From contig JAWNZC010000291.1 in NCBI GenBank assembly GCA_035771165.1, positions 862,001 through 926,000 on the forward strand: a stretch of DNA of 64,000 bases, in the 5' to 3' direction. Shown here one piece after another: positions 34,527-46,380 of this stretch. The notes under the pieces were generated by a model. That model saw nothing but the letters and a program-made list of their open reading frames with translations. It searched no databases and was not told the DNA's origin. This stretch comes from Paragorgia papillata. Taxonomy: Eukaryota; Cnidaria; Anthozoa; Scleralcyonacea; Coralliidae. A program made the position numbers and the translations under genes. Position 1 is the stretch's first letter. Each line of letters opens with the position of its first letter.

Positions 34527-37500
34527 TTACTGTAAACTGCAAAAGGAACTTTTGGTCTGCGTTGAAGCTCTCGTTGGCATTTCGTTATTGGCATATTGGA
34601 CAACACCAGCTTTCAAGACTCGCTACAGTGGAGTTAAGGGTGAGTTTTTAATAATATTTTAAAACAAGGAGGAGGCAGGAATTGACCGTACCGAAAAAAG
34701 ATGGGACTTGTACATTTAACCACAATCCTTTGCGTGCAGTAAATATTGTTTCTTGCAGAAATATCGGAAGATATGGTTTTAAAACGATCAACTTTGGTAG
34801 GAATGAAGTTCTTGCTTACTTAATCCATCTTAATACGATAAACAATGTTTAGTTGTTATTTGAGCTGATTTGAGGTCGCAAAGCATTGTTGTTAAATGTA
34901 CCGCCGCCATCTTTTTCGGTACCGTCAATTGGTTAACACTTTAACGCGCATTGTTGCAGGGCGACTATTATAACCTCCTCGGACTTTCACAATCAGAAAC
35001 CTTACTGAGGAAAGTGGAAATTTAATCGCTAATTTCCCGAAAAGTCATGTTATGACTTTGTAATACTATGATCGCTGAGGAAAACTTTGAGAATCTTACC
35101 GACAGGAAATTTACACGGTTGATCAGAGAAGTTGCATCTAATTTTCCCGTGCATGTTGATGAGGGAAAATATATGCAAGCGGGAAATTTAGAAGAAGACA
35201 AAGGATTAAAGAGTCTTCTAATTTTCCCTCATCGACATGCACGGGAAAATTAGAAGACAAAGGAAAAATTTCCCTCTTGCATGAGCAATGAGGGAAATAC
35301 GAGGTTTACATTCCCTTGGAGAACAAAAGAATCCGAGGCGATCATGGTATTACTATATAATTATTTATCTTTTTACTCTGTCGAACGCCAGACGATTTTT
35401 CTCGTCAAGGGAAGACGTCAAGCCAAGCAGGAATGGGGTCAATCTCAATGCAATATAAATAAAGGGGTTTGCACAAAAAGGATACAGTTGTCTTTTCAAT
35501 TTCAGTTTTCGTTAGCCTGATTCCTAGAACATCTGCAGCAACTTTCTGAAAACACAACCTCACCTGGAAAAAATCATAATTTAATACGACTATAAAGATG
35601 ATCATGGTGGAGATTTATTAAAGGACATTGGCAACAAAAATTAAGTTAGTCTAATTTGAAAGAACTCGTAAAATTGTAATAGAAGATCCTTTACAATTGT
35701 TTCGTATCTTTCTGCGTTTTCAAGATATTTCAATTTGTTTGATATGTAAATGAATGGTGTCTGACGTCATGAGCAGGGCACAGTATTTTCACACGTAGAA
35801 AAATCAGTTATCTCTAAATTTGTTCAACGAAATCACTTGAAACTGAACATTTCATAACTGATGTTGCTTTGTGTAAAAATACTGTACCCTGCTCATGACG
35901 TCAGAGCCATCTCATTTACATATTAAACAAATTGAAATATCTTGAAAACGAAGAAAGATACGAAAAAGTTGTAAAAGATCTTCTATTACAATTTTACGAG
36001 TTCTTTCAAATTAAACAAACTTAATTTTTATTGCCAATACCCTTTAACATCAAAACAAATACCTGATCACCAGATTTCGCTGATAAACTATGACTAAAGA
36101 AATATTAAAAAGATAAAATCAAATTAAAACATGGTGTATACATGTCAGTATTTCGTTATCAAAACTATTCTCACCACCTTTTCACTACTAGTTTATATTT
36201 TGCCAGTGAGTTTGTTTGTACGGAATATGTGAAGTCTGTCTGGTTTACCTAGACATCCCATGATCTTGGGCAAACTTGGCATGTCTTTCTTGTTTTACAA
36301 CTCGCATATGTTCCAGATCTCCTGAATACACAAGACAAAAATTAGCAAGCGTGCATAAAAATAGGTACACATTGTGTACATGCGGATACCGGTATTTGGG
36401 TAACAGATGATAATTGAACAATTTATACTGTACTGCACAATACAAACACAGTAACACACTGGAACTACTAGGTCCCAGCCTAGTCCCAGGCTCTCTCTCT
36501 TCGCTGTTATAATATTTGCTAGCATGGGCGTCCTGTGCCCGGTGACATCAGACCTAGGTACCAGTCTCATCAAATACGCGCATGTTGTAGAACGACGGGA
36601 CTAGGCTGACTAGGTCCTATTATTGGAGAGTAAGTTTATAGTGAATATGATATAAATTATGCAATACATGTCCATCCTCATTCCCAGGGCCTTCTCGGTG
36701 AACTGGAAAACTCTGTTTTACTGGGAACCAGGATGTCTATTTTCCAGCTTACCAAAGGGAACCTGGAAACAAGGTTGTATTAAAATATAGTATATAGGAT
36801 ATTTTTCTGTGTTCCTACAGAGTTATAGAAACACTTGTACATGTGGATGTTTGGAAGAACTTGCCCAGCAGGCTGAGCCGCTCCCACTGCAATTTCTTGT
36901 TCTCCCAAACTTCCCCTCATGTTTCTATAACTCTATAGAAACACGGAAAATGTTTTCTATTTCTTAAATAATATTTTTATAATTGATGGTGGTGTTATAA
37001 ATATAAATTCCACACCTTTATTTGCTACAAGTGCAAAATGTGGCAGTTTACTACTTTCTTTTCCCTTGAAGCTCTTTTTAACTGTCTCCCACCAATCTTC
37101 AAGATTGTCGAATGTCGCTTGATTGGTTATATCATATACAAACAAAATAGCCTGTTGGAAAAATGCATTTTTATTCAGTATTTTTGTACGTATGATTATC
37201 AGTTGATTCCATTCAAGGCAATTAACTGTCATTATTAATCGTGCACAGCACCTGGGCTCCTGACAGATAATTCTCTATCATCTTGCCACCAATTGTCTGA
37301 CCACCAATGTCCCAAAGCTGTATCGAGACACTTGTATTTCCTTTAAATAAAAACACAATATACCAAAAGGAAATTTAAGAACATAAAATATAAACTTATT
37401 TAGACTCTTAAAATATGTATTCTCCCCTTCCTTTCTCCCTCTTTCCTCTCTTCCTCTTCCTCTCCTGTCTTCCACTTTTCCATGAGAAAAAGACTTGTAG

Positions 37501-39200
37501 CAAGTCTAACTATTGTGGTATGGTAAGTCTGTTCAAATATCCCTACATTTTTTTGTTGTGTTTACACTTTTCTGAAGTGGCTTACTGAAGCAAAGTCACT
37601 AAGTTTGGCACTCTGGACACAGGAAGCCCAACTCTGATGCCTGTGATGGTCCTTCCTCTTTTTTTGTTTTATTATATTGAGCTTCTGACTGAAAACCGAG
37701 GCCGTTTAACAGTTGTGTAAGCTGGTTAACAGTTGGTAATGTATGCATATATATGCAAATTGCAGCGTGCGGTAATTTGAAACTCGAAACAGCTGTTGGG
37801 CTTCGGTGCCACGTGAATGGAGTGTGACGCTCACTTCTCCCTCGTGTGTTTTATCACACTGCAGGTGTTCCACCAACGTCAATTTGTTCGAGCTGAAATT
37901 AATACAACCTTATTGCACTGCGTGTTTAGTTGTCTCAGCTTTCAGTGAGCATCACGCTCCATTCACGTGGCACAGAAGCCCAACAGCTGTTTCGAGTTTT
38001 AAATTACCACGTGCTGCAATCTGCATATATATGCATATATTACCAACTGTTAACCAGCTTACACAACTGTTAAGCGGCCTCGGTTTTCAGTCAGAAGCTC
38101 AATATAATAAAACAAAAAAAGAGGAAGGACCATCACAGGTGTCAGAGTTGGGCTCCCTGTGCTCTGGATGCAAACCATTATGCTATGGTGAATGGGAGAA
38201 CAACTATATGCATTGTTTGTTGTAATTTAAACAGACATAAATTTCACTACAGTATGCCTAATAAGAAAATTGATAGTCTCACATGTGTGACTATTCATAA
38301 TAATCTCACATGTGTCCATTGATTATCATGAAATGCATTTATACAGTATACTCCTTAATGCTCTATTTTTGTGGGGTAATAGGACTATTTTTTATATAAT
38401 AAATAGAACAATACATGGATGTTTGGAAATATGAAATTATTTCTCGTGTTGACCAGGATATCTCACTCGTTCGCTTTGCTCACTTGTGAGATATTCTGGT
38501 CAACACTCGAAATAAATTTCATATTTCCACACATCCATGTATTATTCTCTATATACTTTATCCGGAATGGTTACTGCACCATAAATACTGCCTAAGAATA
38601 GCAAACTGTATTTCCACTTTATTTATAGTACAAAATTGGTTATAAATTACTAATTAATTTTACAATTATTAATACTATTAAAATATTAATAAATTAATGT
38701 TTTTAATATTATTTAACTAAAGTTTTTCTTGGCATCCAAACTTAATACTAGTAAGGCTTTAACATATCGTATATAAAAATAAAATTACGTTTTTTTGATA
38801 TAGTTAACGAAACAAACCTCCGGAATCAAGAATTATTTATATATCGATCTTAGTATAATTTTAATGTTCTCAATTCTCAACATCTGAACATCACCTGCTA
38901 AAACAATTCTTTTTAAAAAGAAATCCAATCCTATCGTCTGCTTGTAGGCTTGCTCAAAGTTCTCTGACGTGTATCTAACCGCTATCGACGTCTGAAGACA
39001 AGAAAACAAAACACAAAATTACAAACTATTAACAGCTTTCAACTTCACGTCGTGAGGCCATTGAACCGTTTCAAAAATAATATATACACGGCAGTCAGTC
39101 GACGAAAATGAACTATTTTCACCTTCCCCGCAGTCCCATCGCCGACTAAAACAAATTTCAATTGATGTTCCTTCGTCGATTCATCCTCAGAGTCGGACAT
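34527..39200 (-). CDS. RAB28: RAB28, farnesylated Rab-like small GTPase
   Basis: Eight exons on the minus strand: 39200-39123, 38991-38895, 37340-37252, 37151-37016, 36321-36249, 36093-36063, 35563-35486 and 34622-34527 (TAA), giving 225 aa (human 221). RAB28 acts at the cilium and in BBSome/IFT-linked membrane shedding. The P-loop GDGTAGKT spans the first intron. Switch I lies in [13 protein letters not shown], switch II is [11 protein letters not shown], and the base-recognition motifs are ANKGD and SAK. The C-terminus CSLQ is a CaaX box, as expected because RAB28 is farnesylated rather than double-geranylgeranylated. Exon 6 is only 31 nt, found because both borders keep phase and it encodes [15 protein letters not shown] replaces the usual NKxD with Gly in the free position. 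MOGS starts divergently 795 bp away. Confidence 0.94.
34980..35330. repeat. Inverted repeat in RAB28 intron 7
   Basis: ATTTTCCCGTGCATGTTGAT at 35140 is mirrored by ATCGACATGCACGGGAAAAT near 35231, with further GAGGGAAA motifs. Probably a degraded foldback element. Confidence 0.6.
35618..36047. mobile_element. TTAA-flanked element, copy C
   Basis: TTAA occurs at 35618-35621 and 36044-36047, with ends AGGACATTGGC and GCCAATACCCT. It sits between RAB28 exon 7 and the 31-nt exon 6, leaving 15 bp between its right TTAA and the exon 6 end. Confidence 0.92.
37600..38190. mobile_element. Foldback element with about 200-bp arms, RAB28 intron 2
   Basis: CTCTGGACACAGGAAGCCCA (37611) through GGCTTCGGTGCCACGTGAAT (37800) is mirrored from CATTCACGTGGCACAGAAGC to GGGCTCCCTGTGCTCTGG (38168). 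The arms are nearly identical; a spacer of about 120 bp contains CACGTGAATGGAG-type motifs at its borders. Confidence 0.85.
38240..38565. mobile_element. Palindromic element family X, copy 3
   Basis: CTCACATGTGTGACTATTC block, then ATACATGGATGTTTGGAAAT, a palindromic GATATCTCACTCG.. centre and the mirrored CACATCCATGTATTATTC end. It lies in the RAB28 intron between exons 3 and 2. Confidence 0.7.
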
Positions 39201-39995
39201 TTCCCAAAGTTGTCAATGTTTATATTTGTTTTCGTCAACCGGCAGCCATGTTTCCAAGCAGGAGGACTACTGGGGATACTTTGGTACAAGACAGGATAAT
39301 ATGAGTTGAAATCAGGGGGGTGAGGGCAGTTTGATAACTTTTTGGGTTTTTTTTGTTGTTTTTTAATATGTATTTTTTCGCTCATAACATAAAATATATA
39401 AATTAGTACAGTTGGTAACAATTTTAAAAAAATTTATTTTTTGCTGAGTGCAATAGTGCTTCATTTTGCTATTTCAAGGCACAAACTCTTGTCGTAGAAG
39501 GAAGTTTTACGTTTTTTGCATTTAATTTTAACTTATTTTAGAAAGAGACAATGCTAAATTCAGAGAAATTTCGAATTCTAGTCGTATTCCGAACGGTTCC
39601 GACGCAAGCACGATGACTCGAAATTCCTCCTTGGATTCACGACGGATTTAAACGACAAAAATAAAATGCTAAACTGGTTTGCTATGAAATAATGCTGTTG
39701 GAATAACCATCTATATACACAGGTAAGCCTACGTAAGAAAACCATAAATATAAAGAACGCAGTTTTTTCACCGAAATTTCAAAATTAGAATGGTTGAAAA
39801 CAGTTGAAAATAACAAGGAGAAAAATGGCGAGTGTTTCCGAGTGGTAGCCGACGAGCAATTACTGCTGAAACATCAGCACGCGGGCTCAGCTTTTACAAC
39901 TCGTGGAACAAAGAGAATGACTCCATTGAATCTTTGTTTCAAAAAAAGTTTTCAACGCCTGTATTTAACCGGAGAATAATACTTTTACCGTAAAG
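39201..39995. promoter_or_regulatory. Divergent RAB28 / MOGS intergenic region
   Basis: 795 bp separate the two start codons, so both promoters lie here and may be shared. It is AT-rich, with no obvious TATA box at the right distance and no transposon recognised. A 61-codon frame at 39794-39979 stops before the MOGS ATG and is not considered a gene. Confidence 0.5.
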
Positions 39996-42900
39996 ATGGC
40001 TTACAATCGGAGATATAAAGCAGAAAAGGAACTCAAATATAGTAAAAAGCCGAGCAAAATTACCACAACGAAGAGCAAACTTCGTCGAAAACTTCCAAGT
40101 AGTTCAACGATATTGATGCTTGTCGTGATCCTATCTTTGTGCTGTGGTATTGGCTATGCCTGGTGGAATAATTATAAAAAGAGCAGGCTATATACACCTA
40201 TAGTTGCCCGAAGGATGACTTCACGCTCTGAGCTTGGTGATATGGGGGATATCCGTCGTTTCTGGGGCTCGTATCGATCTAATTTATATTTTGGACTTCG
40301 GACAAGGAGCCCTAAATCTCTTATGTTGGGTCTAATGTGGTTCTCCAGATTCTCTAACGATGGCAATGTCCATATTCGACACAGCTGTGAGCAAAGCGAT
40401 AAGCTACCTAAGTATGGTTGGATCAGACATGATGGAATTAATTTTGGTATACAAGAAATTGTTGATCATGGTTACATGTTGACAACAGATTTTGTTAAAA
40501 GAAGTGGTGGTGATCACGGTGGAGACTGGACAGCAAGGATCAGTGGGAAAGTGGTAGAGAATATAAATCCTGAGTTGAATAGTGTGAGTTTTTATATAGG
40601 AGAAGAAATATATTTTATAATTATTAATAAATTATAATAAAAAAATAAAAAAAGGGCCTTGAGTGGTGACTGCAGCCGGTGACAGTCAGTGTTAATATAC
40701 CATGCAAGTGGCTAGTGGTGACAGTTAGGGTTATACCATGCCAGTAGGGTATTGGTGACAGTCAGGGATATACCATGTGAGGGGGTTGTACATGCAAAAA
40801 GGGTAGTGGTGACAGTCCGGGTTGTACCATAATACAAGCGGGTGATGGTGTCTGCCAGAGTGTACCATGCTAGGAGGGCTAGTGGTGACAGCCAGGGTTG
40901 TACCATGCAAGGTGGGTAGTGATGATAGTCAGGGTTGTACCATGTGAGGGTGGTGGTGTACATTACATACCAGGATGGGTTAGTGGTGATAGCCAGGGGT
41001 GTATTGTACCAGCAAAGGGTAGTGCCTGTGGTGATAGCCAGGAGTGTACATACCAGGAGGGGTTAGTGGTGATAGTCATACTGTACCAGGAAGGGGTAGT
41101 GGTGACTGTCAGGGTGTATATACCAGGAAGAGTTAGTGGTAATAGCCAGGGTATACTGTACCAGCAAAGGGTAGTGGTGACTGTGAGGGGTGTAGTACTG
41201 TACCATACCAGGAAGGGGTGTTGTGATAGCCAGGGGTGTACTATACAAGGGGCTTAGTATAGACAGGCACAATATACCATGCAGTGGAGTTGGTAGTAAC
41301 AATCTGGGGTGTAGCAGTGTTTCAAAAATACTAGCTATGCAGCACTCAGCACTTACTTTCATAAAGTATATACTGTATACTGTCAACTAGATATTTGATG
41401 TATCTGTTACTGTCTGGTTGATATTTTTTTAGAAGCAACTTATATCCCTAATGTTTTACATCACCAAAGATGGTGTTGGCAAGCTAACTCCAGAAATCCA
41501 GAATGGTCTCTTGACCTCTGTGTCAGGAACCACACCGGAATTGGGCAAATTTAAACTTTCCTTCTTTGATGGACAAAATAATCTGCTTCCTACCTACCTC
41601 AGCACCCATTTAGACCAAGTTCATAACGCTAAAGATGTTGTGATGAAGAACCTACACTACATGAAAGTTGGCCAGAAAAGTAAACTGGAATTAATAGGCT
41701 TGCCAGGCAGAGCCATGACTGGAGTAAATGAAAACAACGAAGAAAATTTTATCGTGTTTAGCGGCGTTTTTGAACTGCCTTTTCAAATTGAAATATCATT
41801 CGAATCTGGGAGTGTCACTGAACGAACCAATCAACTGCTAGGACCAGTCTTTCAGGAAAACTTGATAAAATACAGCGATTATTTTGAACGCAAGTTTGAG
41901 CAGAAGTTCAAGTTACGTAAAAAAGGCTACAGCACTGATGAAGTCTTATTTGCTCAAGCAACGCTTAGTAATGTTTTGGGTGGAATCGGTTTCTTCCATG
42001 GTACGTCTCTTGTTATTTCCGACTTAATCAAGACCCCAGTGGATTATTGGGAGAGTTCTTTATACACAGGGGTTCCATCACGTTCATTTTTTCCCAGGGG
42101 GTTCCTGTGGGACGAAGGATTCCATCAATTACTAGTCAGCCAATGGGATAGCACCATTAGTGCTGACGTCATAGGGTATTGGTTAGACTTGATGAACATT
42201 GAGGGTTGGATTCCTCGTGAACAGATTCTCGGTGATGAAGCACGTACTAAAGTCCCCACGGAGTTTGTGGTCCAACACAATAAGAAAGCCAACCCCCCTG
42301 CTATTTTTCTACCAATCAAAGCAATGCGTGAGAAAGGTCTACTCGACGGTGACTACTTGCGTAAACTCTTTCCACGACTGCGCGCATGGTACAATTGGCT
42401 CAACACAACCCAGGTCGGTAAGCTGCCCTCTACGTATCGCTGGCGCGGTCGTGATGCTACCACTGATAAAGAACTGAACCCGAAGACGCTCACTTCCGGT
42501 CTCGATGATTACCCACGTGCGTCACATCCGTCGGAGAACGAACGTCACCTTGATCTTCGCTGCTGGATGGCTCTCATATCTGGAGTCATGGCCGACATAT
42601 CGGAAGCCATCGGAAAACGCTCGAAGAGATACCGAGAGACCTACGAGTACCTGAAAGACGAAGGCTTCCTCTCGGCGTACCATTGGTCGGAAAATTCAAA
42701 AAGTTTTGCCGATTACGGTAACCACACGAAATACGTCACCCTCCTTCAGGTTGCTACACAACCAGGCGGACCCAAGAAGGTCGTACGCAAAGTCAAGTCT
42801 AAAACGGGACCCCAGGAGAAGTTTGTGGATAGCATAGGATACGTGAGCTTGTTCCCGTTCTTATTACAATTACTTGACGCCAATTCAAGTAAGCTAGGGG

Positions 42901-43283
42901 ATACTTTGGAACATATAAGGAACCCTGAGGAACTCTGGAGTGATTATGGGATCCGCTCGCTATCCAAGTCCGATCCTCTTTACGGGAAATACAACTCGGA
43001 GCACGATGCACCGTATTGGCGTGGAGCGATTTGGATCAACCTTAACTTCCTAGCAGTACGCGCTCTACACCATTACGCACAAATCGAAGGGCCTTACCAA
43101 GACCTGTGCTTACAACTGTACGAGGAACTCCGTAACAATATTATTAAGAATATCTTTGAGAACTACCGGAAAACTGGTTACGTGTGGGAAAATTATGATG
43201 ATAAGACGGGCGCAGGAAAAGGTTGTCATCCATTTACCGGTTGGTCTTCGCTAGTTGTCTTAATGATGGGTGAAATGTACTGA
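39996..43283 (+). CDS. MOGS: Mannosyl-oligosaccharide glucosidase (glucosidase I, GH63)
   Basis: Two exons, 39996-40583 and 41433-43283 (TGA), giving 812 aa (human 837). It is an ER type II membrane enzyme that removes the outermost alpha-1,2-glucose from Glc3Man9GlcNAc2 on new N-glycoproteins. A basic cytoplasmic tail (residues 1-35) is followed by one membrane helix (about 36-57, TILMLVVILSLCCGIGYAWW) and the lumenal domain, starting with the GH63 N-terminal region (FWGSYRSNLYFGLRTRSP). The catalytic (alpha/alpha)6 part shows SRSFFPRGFLWDEGFHQLL, GWIPREQILGDEA, TSGLDDYPRASHP, NSEHDAPYWRGAIW and a C-terminal HPFTGWSSLVVLMMGEMY. The conserved acids of the family fall within these blocks; exact catalytic assignment was not computed. 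The single intron contains a 30-40-bp minisatellite. An AATAAA lies 30 bp after the stop. Confidence 0.97.
40655..41290 (+). repeat. Degenerate minisatellite, MOGS intron
   Basis: About 16-18 units of 30-40 bp built on GTGGTGACAGTCAGGGT and TACCATGC/TACCAGG. The units diverge progressively. Open frames through it are artefacts. Confidence 0.9.
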
Positions 43284-43312
43284 GCATGCTGGGCGATGGT
43301 TTTTTGAAACAA

Positions 43313-43318
43313 AATAAA
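43313..43318 (+). terminator. MOGS poly(A) signal AATAAA
   Basis: Canonical hexamer 30 bp after the MOGS stop codon, implying a very short 3' UTR. Confidence 0.6.
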
Positions 43319-43474
43319 CATGGAGTTAGTTGTGTAAAGATTGTGATTGAATTTGAAAAGGAAGAAAGTTTCACAGTCCGTTGGTTTTTCTTTCTTTTTA
43401 TTTGACCATACCGTTGAATTATGCAATCGGACATAGTTTAACACTACTCTGGCTTAAACGTTTTTTGAACGTAG

Positions 43475-44235
43475 CTTAAAGTGTCACTATGATGAAAAAT
43501 CGTCAGTCGTTTTTTGATCTTATAATAAAGTAGATTTAAAATGAGGATGAACGGCGTTTGTGGTTTGTAAATATCTCATCTCGTTCAAGAGATATTCACG
43601 TTTTTGAAATATACTGATTAGATGACTTAAGACGTCATTTTCTCCAAACGAACGAAATGAAAATTGTAAAATTAGGAATATCTCTAGAAATAAACAATAG
43701 AAAGAGCTCAAATTTTGCATGCTTATAGTATTAAATAAAATACGTTCCACTGTGGAACTTTAGTTGTTTTCGTGGAAACTGCTGGTTCCTGGCCCCCTCC
43801 AATGATAAAATTAAATTTGCTTATTTATCAGCAATCAAGTAGCGTTTACTCCAGCGAATAAAAGTGAAGAATAGGGCTTATGTAGGCATTGTAATTCAAA
43901 CGTTTAAATATTTCTATTTGTAAACAATGAGGCAAAAATGACAATTCCCTTATTAAGGTTTAGAGTAACCATGCGCGTACCATGGCAATCACAAAAGTTC
44001 CACAGAGAAGTGTATTTTATTGGATACTATAAGCATACAAAGTTTAAGCACGATTCTATTGTTTATTTCTACAGATATTCCTTATTTATTGGAGAAAATG
44101 ACGTCATCAGCCATAAATTTGCATATTTCCAAAACGTGAATATTTCTTGAACGAGATGAGATATTGACAAACAACAAACGCCGTTCACCCTCATTTTAGA
44201 TGTACTTTATGATGAGATAAAAAAAAGACTGATGG
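43475..44235. mobile_element. Foldback element downstream of MOGS
   Basis: Arms of about 240 bp: AACGGCGTTTGTGGTTTGTA with AAATATCTCATCTCGTTCAA on the left, mirrored by TTGAACGAGATGAGATATTG and AAACGCCGTTCACCCTCATT on the right. The left edge reads TTAAAGTGTCACTATGATG. Confidence 0.8.
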
Positions 44236-44522
44236 CGTCCACAAAAGGCACAGCGTCAGGCATTATATTACCAGCTCACCGCTTAATACTTTTGCGCGAG
44301 ACAAAAAATATATTTGTGTGCAAAAGAAAGGAATAATATTGTCATTAGTGCATTTTCCTACGGACTGTTTAGTCCAAGTTTTGACCTGCGTGATATTCAC
44401 CATAATTTTAATCATGTGAACTTGAATTTGTCCACGAAGTTTTTCAAGTTTGTGTCATGGTGACACTATGCCTTTTTCATGACCCAACGTTTCGACACTC
44501 CGATCTAGTGTCTTCAGCAGGG

Positions 44523-45010
44523 CAGAGTTGGAAAAAAGCTGCGGGTATGCGGGTACCACCCGGAGGAAGGTTTACTTTAGTGAGGAAGGTTTAAAGTGAA
44601 AACACGTGAAACAACACATTCGGTAATCTGAGAAAGTTACAATTGATCAAGCAAGGTGTCGAGAAGAAATGCGATTTGCAGCAAAACATTGGCTAACCAA
44701 CAATTATGCAGCACTGGCAGTGGTAGCAGTTACATGTGTGAGACATGTACGCTGATGTCTGCTGTGATGTCCGTATCTTCGCAGCAGTCGAGGGTAGTTG
44801 GCAGGCTATCAGTCAGCAGCGGTCAGTTATTAGTAGCTATTGTAGTATGCCAAAGCTTACCTAGGAAAACCTAGAAAACCAAGGTACTGTAAAAGTCACG
44901 CAGTATTTATGAACGTTGCAAAACACAAAATTCTCGCTATATATTTTGAGGAAGGTTATCTAAACTTAAAAACCCATCCGGAGGAAGGTTGAATATTTTT
45001 TCCAACTCTG
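44523..45010 (+). mobile_element. hAT-like element, 488 bp, copy 2
   Basis: Near-identical to the copy at 5878. Flanks CAGCAGGG (44515-44522) and CATCAGGG (45011-45018) match at 7 of 8. It is inserted in a foldback sequence with a hammerhead-like core on each arm. Confidence 0.9.
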
Positions 45011-45133
45011 CATCAGGGGTGATCGTTGTGTAGACAGGTCCCATATTTATACTCTCATAGAACCCTTGGTGACGTTATCTATCAACAACATGCAAATAGG
45101 CTCCTGGCAAATATGGGACCTGTCTTCACAACG

Positions 45134-45185
45134 ATCACCCCTGATGAAGACACTAGATCGGTGTGTCGAAACGTTGGGTCATAAA
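45134..45185 (+). repeat. Hammerhead-like core in a foldback repeat
   Basis: CTGATGA at 45141, a possible stem GACAC..GTGTC, then GAAAC at 45168. The mirror copy (CTGAAGA) lies at 44481-44522 on the minus strand. It may be a ribozyme relic; no cleavage test is possible here. Confidence 0.4.
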
Positions 45186-45450
45186 CAGTAACTTTTTAAG
45201 CTACGTTCAAAAAACTTTTAAGCCAGAGTAGCGTTAAACTATGTCTGATTCTTCACCTGACGCGTTGGGAATTTATTTGTTGAATTATGCAATGTTTATT
45301 TGACTATTACCTTCATTACTTTGTACGCTGTAAACGTTAATAAGTATTAACAGATAGGGTTTTTAAAATTAAAAGATTAAACGGAGAATTTTTTTCTATG
45401 TCACGTTTTGGCATACCAATCAAAATCTTATTTTAGCATTATTGTTTAGC

Positions 45451-45991
45451 TTAAAGTGCCACTAACCCCAAAAAGTTTTTTTGCACGAATAAACATCGCC
45501 AATCCAAATGATGAAGAATGCAATATAAATTAACTAAATTGGTAAAATCCTCTTGATTTAAGAATAGATTGAACTGGCGATAATGACGGACACGACGGAG
45601 CACTTGGGAGACTGTGTCGAGAAGGGTTTGTGACGTAATACCAGGAATTCTATATTTTTTTTACTGTAAAGTAAATAGGAAAGAACGTACCCAGGTTACG
45701 TTTATAGCCAGTTTGGCGATATTTTTCATTTTAATTATTTTATTATAGTTCCAGTGTACTACACTTCATAGATTTTTGAAGACGAATTCCTGGTATTACG
45801 TCATACGCATCCTATACCCATTCCCCTCACTGCTCCGCCATGGGACAAACAGATGCGAAATTTTGCAAGTTTGAAGGGGCATAAAAAATTAAAGAAGTGT
45901 TCAATAATAGAAAAGATATGTTGGCGCTAATATACTCAACAAGGCCTATTTGAATCCCGAGAAAAAAATTTTGGTGTTAGTGGCACTTTAA
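45451..45991. mobile_element. TTAA-flanked inverted-repeat element G
   Basis: TTAA at 45451-45454 and 45988-45991, with ends AGTGCCACTAACCCC and GGTGTTAGTGGCACT. An inner pair is GTGACGTAATACCAGGAATT and GAATTCCTGGTATTACGTCA. Confidence 0.88.
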
Positions 45992-46255
45992 GAAATCAAC
46001 AAACCTTTTGTACATTCACTTAGCACTTTACCGAGTTTGAAATTTTGGCACTAACATAGTCTATAGAGGTGAATAATTGTTTTAGTATAAATACACATTT
46101 GGAACAAGTGTTAATTTCTTCGTCTGTCGTATTGAAAAATTGGCTGGCGACCATTTTGAATAAACGCTGTAGGTGATTATCGAGAATTAGTCCAAAGTAG
46201 CTCGACAATCAGCGCGCGCGATTTTCTATAATCATCTGTGTATTTGTACTAAACT

Positions 46256-46380
46256 CTGATAAAGGGCTCCGCTCGAAACGTCAGTATTTCGTTATCAAAA
46301 CTATTATCAGCAGTTTACCACCTTTTCACTTTGTTCTATATCTAAAACACTGCCCACGCACCACTCTACTTTTTTCCCTT
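46256..46380 (+). repeat. Dispersed repeat with hammerhead-like core, copy 1
   Basis: CTGATAA, a short stem GGGC..GCTC, then GAAACG, followed by a conserved tail (CAGTATTTCGTTATCAAAAC, TTTACCACCTTTTCACTTTG, ACACTGCCCACGCA). Related copies: 51471-51590 and 55020-55140; tails only near 17120 and 36145. Confidence 0.5.

Noticed and set aside
35405..35605. 66-codon reading of RAB28 exon 7 running to a stop at 35405
   Set aside because: The donor after 35486 and exon 8 restore the family's C-terminus and CaaX box.
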